Assembly (NCBI RefSeq): GCF_013032455.1
Contig: NZ_WQCF01000011.1
Span: forward strand, 44,690-108,689
Origin: Ruegeria atlantica
GTDB taxonomy: Bacteria > Pseudomonadota > Alphaproteobacteria > Rhodobacterales > Rhodobacteraceae
Length of the DNA stretch: 64,000 bases
Direction of reading: 5' to 3'
Below the pieces are notes generated by a model. The model made no database searches. It was not told where the DNA came from and saw only the letters and a list, made by a program, of their open reading frames with translations. Of the stretch, positions 34,705-42,362 are shown piece by piece. The stretch's first letter is position 1. Every line of letters begins with the position of its first letter. Position numbers and translations under genes: made by a program.

Positions 34705-35085
34705 ATGACTAAAAGCGGTTCGAAATTGCTGCCAGCCAACCGGCGTCAATTCATTTCAATGTGTGCGGCGTTCGTGGCGAACGCAACGTTTTTTATCCGC
34801 CCCGCCGCCGCGCAGCAAGGCTGCTCAGTCTCAGGGTTTGATGACTTCAGTGCAGAGATGGAAGAGATATATAAGGATCTCTACATAAGTGATCCAAGAC
34901 TGACGACAGAAGCCAACATCCACCTGCTCGTGGCTGTGCCGGTTGGGCTTATTGCACTTATACTGTATTTCATTAACTCCGATAGTGAGAAGAAAATCAA
35001 TGAAGGGGTCAACGAGATTAGCGGTCCACCAAAGAAAGGGCCGGTTAAAATCAAGTGCAATTCTGGCGCAGCTAAGTGCGATTAA
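34705..35085 (+). CDS. Exported protein with Tat-like signal and membrane helix
   Basis: A 126-residue protein. The N-terminus has twin Arg in PANRRQFISMCAAFVANATF, followed by AAAQQG, a plausible Tat-type signal. A second hydrophobic helix (IHLLVAVPVGLIALILYFI) is near residue 80. The tail is basic with two Cys. The ATG at 34705 has AGGTGGGG upstream. Third gene of the exported cassette; function unknown. Confidence 0.6.
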   Translation: MTKSGSKLLPANRRQFISMCAAFVANATFFIRPAAAQQGCSVSGFDDFSAEMEEIYKDLYISDPRLTTEANIHLLVAVPVGLIALILYFINSDSEKKINEGVNEISGPPKKGPVKIKCNSGAAKCD

Positions 35086-35410
35086 GTGCGATGATTGAAT
35101 ATCCCGCACAGAACAAAGCAATTTAATGGATCATTCTTCCGTTTGAAGTAATTGGGTTTTTTTGAATCTTAGGTTCTGGACCCATTAAATTGGTTGCCGT
35201 GGACGGTACTGGATTGGCTATAACATTTTGGGTAATTGGTGATGTCGCTTTGGCTCTTGCGATGCTTTTGGCTAGGAACTGATCCCAATTCTAGAAGGAA
35301 AACTGTGCCGAAAGGTGTATAAAAATAGGAGCGCTTGCCGGGTTTAGACGGCGTTTATGTTATACTGGGTTTGTGGGTCTTCGGGGAAGCCCGCAAAAAG
35401 GAGGACCGAG

Positions 35411-35602
35411 ATGGAACATAAACTGATGGTTGGCGATACGTTTCCGCACCCAACCCACTCGCGCCACCAAAGATGTCATGTTCGGGGTTTTGTAGACGGT
35501 TTGCTAGTGGCAAGGTGGTGGCGACTGTCCAGACAGTATTGGCAGTACGAAGTATTTGATACGGAAGAAGTCGAACTGACAGCTTACGCGAAAGCTGGGT
35601 AA
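35411..35602 (+). CDS. Small hypothetical protein
   Basis: A 63-residue protein rich in His, Arg and Trp (HPTHSRHQRCHVRGFVD, WWRLSRQYWQYEVFD). The ATG at 35411 has the strong site AAAGGAGGACC. No family is recognised. The 325-bp gap before it (35086-35410) holds only a possible promoter with TATACT near 35361. Confidence 0.55.
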   Translation: MEHKLMVGDTFPHPTHSRHQRCHVRGFVDGLLVARWWRLSRQYWQYEVFDTEEVELTAYAKAG

Positions 35603-35652
35603 CACGCGCGATACTGCTTGCCGCTTACCTATAGCTGCCTCATATCCGGGGC

Positions 35653-35931
35653 ATGACGACATGGCCCAACCGAATTCCGTTTGACCTCCACAAAGAGCTT
35701 GAAACGCGCCCTATTACCGATTGGGAAAGCGCATTGCGTGTCTGGGCAAAGGTCCACGGCCTTAAGCTCAAGATCCAGTGGTATCCGCAACTGCAACGAA
35801 CAATGTCTGACCTGCATTCCCGTAGGTACACTGCCAAGCCGCAGGACCACTGGGCAGCAATCAAGGAATGGCTGGAACGTCACGATGTGCCAGCACCTGG
35901 AAAGCCGCCGGAATGGCCTGAGCAGGATTGA
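35653..35931 (+). CDS. Small hypothetical protein
   Basis: A 92-residue, Trp-rich protein (TDWESALRVWAKVHGLKLKI, QDHWAAIKEWLERHDVPAPG). It may be a small nucleic-acid-binding protein, but no motif proves this. It follows the previous gene by 50 bp. A stable hairpin lies 150 bp downstream. Confidence 0.5.
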   Translation: MTTWPNRIPFDLHKELETRPITDWESALRVWAKVHGLKLKIQWYPQLQRTMSDLHSRRYTAKPQDHWAAIKEWLERHDVPAPGKPPEWPEQD

Positions 35932-36079
35932 AGGTGGTCGTTGGATTCCATTTTTGCTTGTTCTCGACTCCCCGAAAATAGCGAGTGTACCCAAGTTGGT
36001 TAACAGGATGCATTTAGACCACGCTGACGCTGACAATCGGAGCTACCTATCACATCCGCTTTGAGGTGATGGGTGGAGC

Positions 36080-36115
36080 GAGGGGCTGGCCGAGGGGGTA
36101 TATCGCCAGCCCCTC
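36080..36115 (+). terminator. Strong hairpin, probable terminator
   Basis: GAGGGGCTGGC at 36080-36090 is complementary over 11 bp to GCCAGCCCCTC at 36105-36115, with a 14-nt loop. The T run after it is weak. It closes the rightward gene set ahead of a 630-bp gap (35932-36564). Confidence 0.5.
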
Positions 36116-36221
36116 AATCTTGGGGGCGTGCAAAGTGGTAGCTTCGTTCCCTTGATTTAATTATGCCAGCGAGACCGATTGACCGGCATTGGGGAAAACC
36201 CTTAACTATGCGGAACCTATT

Positions 36222-36265
36222 GAAACAGTTTGTTTCCAAATTGGAAACAGTTAATTTCAAATCGG
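36222..36265 (+). repeat. Two 22-bp direct repeats with a nested palindrome
   Basis: Two units starting GAAACAGTT lie head to tail (36222-36243 and 36244-36265) and match at most positions. GTTTCCAA-A-TTGGAAAC spans the junction as an 8-bp inverted repeat at 36232-36248. This is the main structure in the 630-bp gene-free gap. It may be a repressor site or the iteron of a replication origin for the PrimPol operon. Confidence 0.5.
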
Positions 36266-36564
36266 AACGTGGACACAATCTTGCCACAATGTCATTCTGC
36301 CAATGAGGGCGGCGTGTTTTGATTTTAGAACGTTCTGGTTTTTCCTACTGGATTTGAGGGGGTAATTAGTTCGACGTGCCGCCCCACGAGTTTCTAGACA
36401 TCCCAAATTTATCTGTGGCGAACTCGGTGGTTTTTTCGCGTTCGTTTAATGAACCAGCCACAATTCAAACATTAGGCAAAGCAACAAATTGGTGGCGGCG
36501 CGTTATGAGGGGGTTACTCGGTTCCAACAAAGCATGGCTTCCATCTTCTGCAACCGGGTTGTTT

Positions 36565-36915
36565 TTATTCGGCGTTTAGGTCTCCCTTTACTTTTAACTC
36601 AGCCAGCAGGTTCGGATAGTGGTTTGCAATTTCAATCTCCAGCGCTCTTAAGCATCCTTCCAAGGTTACTGTCGTGAGTCTTCGGTAAACTACGTCGGGC
36701 ATGCCAGCAGTTTTCTTGGAAGTCTCCAGATGGATACGATTGCGAAAATCCGCCTCTTCCTCACCCTCTTTGCGAACTAGCCGCATCATTCCAACTTCCG
36801 GGAAGCTGCCAGCTACGAGGGACCCTGATGCATCTGTTTCAAACTGCGGACACCAATCGGGTTCCCCGCTGAATGACACCTTCTCCAGCTTTCCTATTCT
36901 GTTTCTAATGCTCAT
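36565..36915 (-). CDS. Small phage-type protein, paralog 1
   Basis: A 116-residue protein starting MSIRNRIGKLEKVSF. It shares the N-terminal pattern MS-x-R-[IV]-x-K-[IL]-E, a central beta-type region and a segment like EEEADFRNRI with the next two genes. It overlaps its upstream neighbour by 4 bp. Function is unknown; such genes occur beside terminase-like genes in alphaproteobacterial phages, as I recall. Confidence 0.65.
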   Translation of the reverse strand: MSIRNRIGKLEKVSFSGEPDWCPQFETDASGSLVAGSFPEVGMMRLVRKEGEEEADFRNRIHLETSKKTAGMPDVVYRRLTTVTLEGCLRALEIEIANHYPNLLAELKVKGDLNAE

Positions 36916-37157
36916 TCCAAACCCTCCACGACGCGCTCAACACGGGCCTTGAATTCCTCCTGTGTTTCATCTTCGTTTCTTGATAGTTGGCTACCTGCTT
37001 TGGGGCCTTTCATGATGTAAGCCAGCCGAGGCTCGCCGCCTTCTTTGGTTTCTTCATCAACTGATTGCAGTTCGCACACGTAGGCTGCACTCAGCTCGAT
37101 GCCTCGTTTTTCCCCGGATTTACCTTCGATTTTTTCAACTCGTGATTTCAGACTCAT
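36912..37157 (-). CDS. Small phage-type protein, paralog 2
   Basis: An 81-residue protein starting MSLKSRVEKIEGK and ending with ETQEEFKARVERVVEGL. It aligns by eye with its neighbours on both sides: basic helix at the start, acidic helix at the end. It overlaps both by ATGA, so the set is translated as one chain. Confidence 0.65.
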   Translation of the reverse strand: MSLKSRVEKIEGKSGEKRGIELSAAYVCELQSVDEETKEGGEPRLAYIMKGPKAGSQLSRNEDETQEEFKARVERVVEGLE

Positions 37158-37381
37158 TTGTCTTGCTCCTTCAATTCCTGCTCGGCACGGGCCAAGAACT
37201 CGTCTTTCGTTTCAGCAGAGCTGCGGCGAAGCAGTTTACCAAACCCGCGAATAGTCGAGAGCCGTTCCTTAAGGCTTCCATCAGCGCATCTGCTGACGAT
37301 TGTGCGATACACGGTGTATTGCCGAGGTTCGGCTGACGTGCGCGTTTCAAGTTTTGTGACGCGTTTGATTAGTCCACTCAT
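37154..37381 (-). CDS. Small phage-type protein, paralog 3
   Basis: A 75-residue protein starting MSGLIKRVTKLETR and ending with ETKDEFLARAEQELKEQ, the same end pattern as paralog 2. The three look like a tandem duplication. It follows the terminase-small-like gene with a 4-bp overlap. Confidence 0.65.
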   Translation of the reverse strand: MSGLIKRVTKLETRTSAEPRQYTVYRTIVSRCADGSLKERLSTIRGFGKLLRRSSAETKDEFLARAEQELKEQDK

Positions 37382-37824
37382 TTTGCTGCCTCTAATGCTG
37401 TGATCCGGCGTTCCAGTTCGGTTGTTTCCAGAACCCGTCTGAACTGCTCCACCAGTGCCATGACGGTTGCGCCCTCCAGCGGAGTGATTTCTCCCTCAGA
37501 AACCGCCATCAGAACCGCCTGCGAGGCTTTTGAGGCCTCTCCGGCAGTACTGATTGGCGGAAGCTCAAAGCTGATAGGAGCGTCCTTTCGGGTGGGCGCT
37601 ATTCGCTCCAGACACAGCCTCAGAGCCGTGCTGTCGCCCTCAAGTGCCATTTTGACTGCTTTCTGTGTGATTGCCTCAGACTGGCCCTCAAGCAATTCCT
37701 CAACCGCCCGTGTGACCCTGTGACGGGTTCCTCTGGGTTTGCCGGAGTTGCCGGTTGCAAAAGTTCCATCCGGGTTTCTTTCTTCCGTATTGGTTCCGCT
37801 TTTGCGGTCGGTATCGTCCGTCAT
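37378..37824 (-). CDS. Terminase-small-subunit-like protein (DUF5681-type)
   Basis: A 148-residue protein with NPDGTFATGNSGKPRGTRHR near residue 25, the DUF5681 signature, then a helical region (VTRAVEELLEGQSEAITQKA) like small terminase or packaging-linked proteins, and a C-terminal coiled coil. No large terminase follows, so packaging by this protein would need a helper. It heads a four-gene overlapping operon with the three paralogs. Confidence 0.65.
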   Translation of the reverse strand: MTDDTDRKSGTNTEERNPDGTFATGNSGKPRGTRHRVTRAVEELLEGQSEAITQKAVKMALEGDSTALRLCLERIAPTRKDAPISFELPPISTAGEASKASQAVLMAVSEGEITPLEGATVMALVEQFRRVLETTELERRITALEAAK

Positions 37825-37927
37825 TGCTCATGCCTCGCTTGTTGGATTGTTGGTAATTTTTGGGCGCAAAGCCCCTTTTGACCGCTTCCGGTCAACATAT
37901 GTAATTTAGAAACCCCTTCCCCCTGCA

Positions 37928-39010
37928 TTAGGAGACCTCTTGAGCAGAGTGCAGTGAATGCACGTTGGGCATTTCAGGTGTTATCCGCAGAAGCCGGTAG
38001 GTCCGATGGCTGCGTCCAACTGAGTACTCCTTGGCGACACCAAGAAGGCCCGCATGACGAAGCGACTTGATGGCGTCTGAAAATCGGCGGCGACCCAAGC
38101 TGGTGTGACCTGCCTTCGCCATTCCTGCGTGGTCCAGAGCAAACGTCTTGCCAATGATATGGCCGTGGTTGGCCTGAAGGGTCACTAGCAGTGCGATTGC
38201 ATCGGATGCATTGTTATACTCTGACAGCTTGTCCAGCGCGGCGCGGTTAATGCGAAATTCACTATTGCGGTCGCGGTACACTTTGCCCTCCAATCTCTTT
38301 GCCCATGCCCAATCGGCGATTTTGCGGAGTTCGGAATCGGGTAACGTGTCGGGATCTTCGCATTCGTCATCACGGATGAAGGCGAGGTTGCAAAACAACT
38401 CTTCAGGCGTTTCGACCGCCTCCACCATTCCGATTGCGGTAAGGCTGAGTTCTCGGTTGCGACTGCCCTTAGAAATTGCACCGGTACTAGCCTGAACCGT
38501 GTCGGTTTGTAGTGAAATGGCGGGCAAATCGTCGGCACCCAGAATACCCTGGACAGGGTGATATACACCGCCATCAGGCCGGATTGAGTGAGGGCCTACA
38601 ACATAGCTGCTGGCACCGCGTTTCACATCAACAGGGAAGCCTTGAGCGCGCAGGTTAGGTGCCTGACCGCCATCGTCCTTGTAGTACAGATGCACGCCAC
38701 GTGGAGTGGAAACCTGCACTGGAGAGGCCCCAAAACGAGCCTCCATCTCGTTGACTAATCCGGTACCGTCGTCGTCACAATCAATGACGACCAACCCTGA
38801 AAGCCGAACCCCGTAACACGCGCTGCCTTTGCCGTACATCGGTCCAAGTACGCGCTTTAGAGGGTATCTGTGAGTATCTTGCAGGCTACACAGAGGGGCC
38901 TTTGCGTCCGATCCACCGCCAAGTGGCAAAAGGTTGAAACCGGCCCCGTGAAGGCGCGCAATCTCTTCCGCAGGGACTTGGGGCTTGGGGCTTTGGACCA
39001 GAGCAGTCAT
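37928..39010 (-). CDS. PrimPol-type primase/polymerase replication protein
   Basis: A 360-residue protein with an N-terminal bifunctional primase-polymerase domain. The metal site Asp77-x-Asp79 is in VVIDCDDDG, His107 in TPRGVHLYYK, and a third Asp128 in VDVKRGASSYVVGP. A winged-helix-like C-terminus (SLGRRRFSDAIKSLRHAGLL) may bind the origin. No helicase domain is fused, so the host or a helper must supply it. PrimPol genes are typical of plasmids and phage satellites. It overlaps the PC4-like gene by ATGA. Confidence 0.82.
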   Translation of the reverse strand: MTALVQSPKPQVPAEEIARLHGAGFNLLPLGGGSDAKAPLCSLQDTHRYPLKRVLGPMYGKGSACYGVRLSGLVVIDCDDDGTGLVNEMEARFGASPVQVSTPRGVHLYYKDDGGQAPNLRAQGFPVDVKRGASSYVVGPHSIRPDGGVYHPVQGILGADDLPAISLQTDTVQASTGAISKGSRNRELSLTAIGMVEAVETPEELFCNLAFIRDDECEDPDTLPDSELRKIADWAWAKRLEGKVYRDRNSEFRINRAALDKLSEYNNASDAIALLVTLQANHGHIIGKTFALDHAGMAKAGHTSLGRRRFSDAIKSLRHAGLLGVAKEYSVGRSHRTYRLLRITPEMPNVHSLHSAQEVS

Positions 39011-39219
39011 CGCTCACCCCCTTCCTGAGCGACCTCAGTCAATGCTTGCTGAATGTCAGGGAGAAGGGCAGCGCTGAACGCCACCCCCTTTTTGGTTGGG
39101 TGCATGATTCCGGTCTCGGCTTTGAACCATACCCTGACCGTCACCAGGTCATGTCCCATGTATTCTTCACGGGACACGCGGATTTCCTCCGCTTTGTTTT
39201 TCTTAATAGCGATACTCAT
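39007..39219 (-). CDS. PC4-like single-strand DNA-binding protein
   Basis: A 70-residue protein matching the PC4/p15 fold: DLVTVRVWFKAETG, then HPTKKGVAFSAALLPDIQQA, in the order strand, loop, strand, helix. Such proteins bind single-stranded DNA as dimers. A role in replication beside PrimPol is the simple inference. It overlaps both neighbours by 4 bp. Confidence 0.7.
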   Translation of the reverse strand: MSIAIKKNKAEEIRVSREEYMGHDLVTVRVWFKAETGIMHPTKKGVAFSAALLPDIQQALTEVAQEGGER

Positions 39220-39323
39220 GACCGGCGCTCCCCGTAATACAGGGCTGCAACAATGCGCGCAGCGGCCTCTGAAAGACCGTGTTTGCGACGAAGGGTAGAT
39301 ACTTGCAGGTCAACGGTTCTCAT
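39216..39323 (-). CDS. 35-residue helical protein in the replication operon
   Basis: The ATG at 39323 lies in the stop of the upstream gene (ATGA), and its own end overlaps the PC4-like start in the same way. The protein (VSTLRRKHGLSEAAARIVAA, then LYYGERRS) looks like one helix-turn-helix unit. The coupling on both sides supports a real gene. Confidence 0.55.
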   Translation of the reverse strand: MRTVDLQVSTLRRKHGLSEAAARIVAALYYGERRS

Positions 39324-39694
39324 GCCGCCACCTCGCGCTCTGAGATCAACTCGACCTGCGAAACCAGAACATAGATACCGTATTTCTGGCGTCCGGTTTC
39401 TGCGTCTCCGCGATACATCTTGCATTCAATGTTCACGCCGTCATCGCGGCGCAGGGGCAGCACCTGATCCGACAGGCGGCAGTAGCTGGCCGCGTAGAGT
39501 GGCGACCGCATCAGCCCCTCAAGGACTTGGCGCTTATGCTTGGATGCGTAGATTTTGCGCGGTTCCTGACCCGGATCAGTGACCCGGTACAACGCTGGGG
39601 TTGTCAGGTTTGGTAGGTCTGCCCAGCGATACACGCGCAGTGCGTTTCCGGGTGGGTGCTCTATACTCGTTGTTCGGTTATTCCCGATAATCAT
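39320..39694 (-). CDS. Hypothetical protein, first gene of the replication operon
   Basis: A 124-residue protein with TPALYRVTDPGQEPRKIYAS, KHKRQVLEGLMRSPLYAAS, and a beta-rich end. The middle may be a winged helix. It starts at 39694 with AAGGTAAT upstream and is coupled to the next gene. No family is recognised; replication or regulation is guessed from place. Confidence 0.55.
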   Translation of the reverse strand: MIIGNNRTTSIEHPPGNALRVYRWADLPNLTTPALYRVTDPGQEPRKIYASKHKRQVLEGLMRSPLYAASYCRLSDQVLPLRRDDGVNIECKMYRGDAETGRQKYGIYVLVSQVELISEREVAA

Positions 39695-39714
39695 TCGATA
39701 TTACCTTTCTTTTG

Positions 39715-39803
39715 TTGAAAGGCATCGGACGCTCGGCTATACTTTCAGTACCACCTAAAAGAATTTGCCTCCGCCCGTGCCTCGGGTGGGGGTTTCTTTT
39801 AGG
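39715..39803 (+). ncRNA. Candidate ~50-nt hairpin RNA with its own promoter
   Basis: TTGAAA at 39715-39720, a 17-bp spacer and TATACT at 39738-39743 form a near-consensus sigma-70 promoter reading right. The transcript, from about 39750, would fold at once: CCTAAAAGAA pairs with TTCTTTTAGG, and inside it CCGCCCG pairs with CGGGTGG, ending in T-rich sequence. No open frame fits. It is antisense to the leader of the replication operon, like plasmid copy-control RNAs. The hairpin may instead be only a bidirectional terminator for the AlpA-like gene. Confidence 0.35.
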
Positions 39804-40023
39804 CAGCGGTCGGCTCAACACGTTGAGCTTTCAGCCAGTCAATCAGGTCTTTGCCGCTGTAGAGAACGCGGCTACCGGATTTGATATATGCGGGACCTTT
39901 TTTCTCATGACGCCATTTTGCCAACGTCTGCTTTGCGGCGACGCGCGCCTCCGAAACATCATCCGGTGAGTAATACTCGTCTGGTTGAAACGGCTGCTCT
40001 GAGAGCGAAGGAACTGTATTCAT
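39799..40023 (-). CDS. AlpA-like helix-turn-helix (excisionase-type) protein
   Basis: A 74-residue MerR/excisionase-type DNA-binding protein: YYSPDDVSEARVAAKQTLAK gives the helix-turn-helix, and SRVLYSGKDLIDWLKAQRV is the typical C-terminal wing. The ATG at 40023 has CGGAGGTCGAG upstream. In satellites and P4-like elements AlpA proteins control integrase expression or excision. It lies two genes from the integrase. Confidence 0.8.
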   Translation of the reverse strand: MNTVPSLSEQPFQPDEYYSPDDVSEARVAAKQTLAKWRHEKKGPAYIKSGSRVLYSGKDLIDWLKAQRVEPTAA

Positions 40024-40163
40024 CTCGACCTCCGTGAGGCTGTGGCCGCTGTTTGGCGTTTGCCAAGGCGCGACGTGAATACAGAGCAATTTGAAGATAT
40101 TTCGGGCTATTACATTAACAGCTAAACACAAATTAGGAGGCTTAGATGTGAACTCTGACGAAG

Positions 40164-40892
40164 TCAGAGAAAGAGCTCATCACTATCCGCACATTTGACC
40201 CAAGCGCGCATGACCGCCGGTATGCTGGTCCATCTGTCCCGACGCCCCAGCGCATCGACAATATCCCCCAGAAATTCGCTAAATGGCCCCGATGAGGTCT
40301 TAGGCGCTTCGACCCCCTTGGCTATTCGCCAGAAATCACGGCACCTTTTTACCGTCAGGGCCTTTTGCCAAGTTTCGCCGTCTCTTTGGCGGTATGTTAT
40401 GTTTTTGATGCTTTCACCGGACAGAGCGACATTAGCGGCAGAAAGCGCAGAGTCTTTTGACCGAACCAACTTGAACTCCAATCCCGGGGTATCCGCTGGC
40501 AAACCCAGAAAGGATGATAGTGCGGTCCTCACAAGGATTTCCAAGTTGTCATATGACTTGAATGGCACCCATTCACCATCAAGTTGAGTGAACGTCTTAA
40601 ACTTGGTGGATGGCATATCATTTGTGAGGTTTTTCGAAACTTGCCACTCCATCGCGCGTTTAACGCTGGGGTGCAGGGCGTTCATCTGCCTGAGAGCAAT
40701 TGAAAGCGAATTCTGAATTTCCTGTAGTGCCTTTGACTGCCCAGCTTTGTCCGTCGCCTGAACGAGTTCAACATCAAGGAACCAACCAAGGGAAAGATGC
40801 CAATTATATTCGTCAACGAAATGCTGGCCCAAGTGGTAAGCGCAGACCTCAACTAGCGCTTCATTAGTGCCAGTATCCGCCTTAATAATCAT
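40164..40892 (-). CDS. Hypothetical protein coupled to the integrase
   Basis: A 242-residue protein with no familiar motif. It has a long central helix region and a conserved-looking end (CRDFWRIAKGVEAPKTSSG). Its start overlaps the integrase stop by ATGA, so it is expressed with integrase. It may assist excision or be cargo; no evidence decides. Confidence 0.6.
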   Translation of the reverse strand: MIIKADTGTNEALVEVCAYHLGQHFVDEYNWHLSLGWFLDVELVQATDKAGQSKALQEIQNSLSIALRQMNALHPSVKRAMEWQVSKNLTNDMPSTKFKTFTQLDGEWVPFKSYDNLEILVRTALSSFLGLPADTPGLEFKLVRSKDSALSAANVALSGESIKNITYRQRDGETWQKALTVKRCRDFWRIAKGVEAPKTSSGPFSEFLGDIVDALGRRDRWTSIPAVMRAWVKCADSDELFL

Positions 40893-42067
40893 TTCGAGAT
40901 ACTCACTACATTTCGTTTTGGGCCTACGCCGCCTAGGTTTGTGCTTGTGACGGTCGCCGCCAACACTTCTAAAGCCTCACGCTTTTCGCCCCGGTATGTC
41001 GCGCGGTCATAGATTGCCGTCACGCTGCTATCCGCGTGGCCTAAAACGCGCTCAACGATGAACCGATTTGCTTTCCCTACCTCGTTGCCAGTTGTCATGA
41101 GTGTTGCGGCGGTGCGTCGGATATCGTGAAACCGCCAGTCAGACGTTTGGGACAACTTCTGCAACTTGGCTTTCAGCTTCGATCCTGGTGTGATTGGTTT
41201 TTCGCCCGTGGTGGTAAAAACAAAATCACCACGCTTTTTCACACCGGCAATCAGCTCAGCCAATGCTGACGACAAGGGAACCTCGTGCGCCTTGGCACTG
41301 GCTGTGCGCGTGGCTTTCACCTTTTCTTTTGGGATCACCCAGACATCGCCCTGTATCTCGTCGTAGCGCATCTGAGCCACGTTGCTGATCCGTTGAGCGC
41401 TCAGCATCAATGCCTGGGTAAATGGCCCGAAAGGGTAAGGCATTTCGCAAGCGGCTGAATAAATCGCCGCCCATTCGTCAGTAGACAGCACCCGATCCCT
41501 GTTTCCTGCCTTTGCGCCGACCTTGAGCTTTTCCCAAGGATTGTTCTTTATCATCTGTTCTTCCGCACACCACGCAAGGAAAGGACGCAGGTAGCTAACA
41601 ACGGCACCTGCCCGAACGGGTGACGACTTTTTACTGACGTGAGTTCTCAGGTCCTGACCATGATAAAAGTTAAGGTCCGTAGCCCTGACGTGGCCAATGC
41701 GATCCTTCGCCCAGACATCCCAAACAGATTGGATATCGTGCCAAGTTCGCAATTCACCCTCGCGCGCAGCTTTGTAGGCGTCGAAAAGGTCAGAGACTGT
41801 CTTCGCGCTGTTGCCCGTGCGCATGGTGTGAGCCTGCTCTTTCGCTTCCTCAGCTAGCTTTCGTGCCTGTTTGACGCTGATATCTGGGAAGGTTCCCAGC
41901 CGCTCGCGCTCACGGCGCTTGCCACGCGGTAAGACAACTTCCCATACCTTCTGGCCGCGCTTGCCTACTCGCAGCACTAGTCCACGGACAATCTCGTCGC
42001 GGACCTCGTAGCCCTTGTCTTTGGGTTTTAGGCCTTCCGCTTTGCTTTCGTTCAGTCGGAGTTTCAT
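40889..42067 (-). CDS. Tyrosine integrase (P4 type)
   Basis: A 392-residue integrase: DUF4102 arm-binding domain at the start (LVLRVGKRGQKVWEVVLPRG, LGTFPDISVKQARKLAEEAK), core-binding domain, then the catalytic domain with Arg in AQRISNVAQMRYDEI, His-x-x-Arg in RFHDIRRTAATLM, LGHADSSV and the Tyr of TAIYDRATY. Start at 42067 is inferred from the family; an open frame runs on to 42172 but codes through repeated arm sites. The gene reads inward from attR 130 bp away. It should catalyse integration and excision at tRNA-Trp. Confidence 0.95.
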   Translation of the reverse strand: MKLRLNESKAEGLKPKDKGYEVRDEIVRGLVLRVGKRGQKVWEVVLPRGKRRERERLGTFPDISVKQARKLAEEAKEQAHTMRTGNSAKTVSDLFDAYKAAREGELRTWHDIQSVWDVWAKDRIGHVRATDLNFYHGQDLRTHVSKKSSPVRAGAVVSYLRPFLAWCAEEQMIKNNPWEKLKVGAKAGNRDRVLSTDEWAAIYSAACEMPYPFGPFTQALMLSAQRISNVAQMRYDEIQGDVWVIPKEKVKATRTASAKAHEVPLSSALAELIAGVKKRGDFVFTTTGEKPITPGSKLKAKLQKLSQTSDWRFHDIRRTAATLMTTGNEVGKANRFIVERVLGHADSSVTAIYDRATYRGEKREALEVLAATVTSTNLGGVGPKRNVVSISK

Positions 42068-42068
42068 T

Positions 42069-42097
42069 TTTTGTGCGTTTTTTGTGCATTTTGTGCG
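42069..42097 (+). repeat. TTTTGTGC repeats near attR (integrase arm sites)
   Basis: Three copies of TTTTGTGC, at 42069, 42080 and 42089, lie just upstream of the integrase start and 100 bp inside attR. They match the two copies inside attL. Integrase bound here could also repress its own gene. Confidence 0.55.
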
Positions 42098-42196
42098 TTT
42101 GACAGCGATACCTCTGAATATACCTATATGCCTAAACTCTGCAATTCCATAAGGATAGATATATGTGGACATCTCTGGATATTAAAGACCAACGAA

Positions 42197-42243
42197 CTCC
42201 AAAACCGTAGGTCGCGGGTTCGAACCCTGCTGCCCCTGCCATT
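42197..42243 (+). repeat. attR, 47-bp copy of the tRNA-Trp 3' end
   Basis: The sequence is identical to 17904-17950. Upstream bases do not form a D arm or a 5' acceptor strand, so it is a fragment and not a second tRNA. Confidence 0.95.
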
Positions 42244-42362
42244 TCTCTCACACATGGATGACGCGTAGCGCTGCAATTGGCTGATTAGCCTGTAATGTGG
42301 TTTCCTCTGCCGTTCGATTGACCTATTGTCCACGCGAACTGCAAACGGTCGGATGAGGGTAC

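Larger units (their letters stand above)
17904..42243. mobile_element. 24.3-kb integrative element in tRNA-Trp (satellite-like or reduced prophage)
   Basis: The element is bounded by exact 47-bp direct repeats, with a tyrosine integrase at its right end reading inward. It carries phage-type genes (AlpA-like regulator, PrimPol, PC4-like, terminase-small-like, ejection proteins with tail lysozyme, XRE repressor) and cargo (RNA cyclic phosphodiesterase, proteasome-like protein, RadC, secreted nuclease, exported orphans). No gene for capsid, portal, large terminase, tail fibre or conjugation was seen. It is visibly more AT-rich than the flanks. A helper-dependent satellite or a degraded podovirus prophage are the main readings. 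Confidence 0.92.

Noticed and set aside
36376..36579. 67-residue gene on the plus strand
   Set aside because: It starts at GTG without a ribosome site, has no recognisable pattern and runs into the end of an opposite gene.
42197..42243. Second tRNA-Trp gene
   Set aside because: Only the 3' 47 bases are present; no D arm or 5' acceptor strand precedes them.
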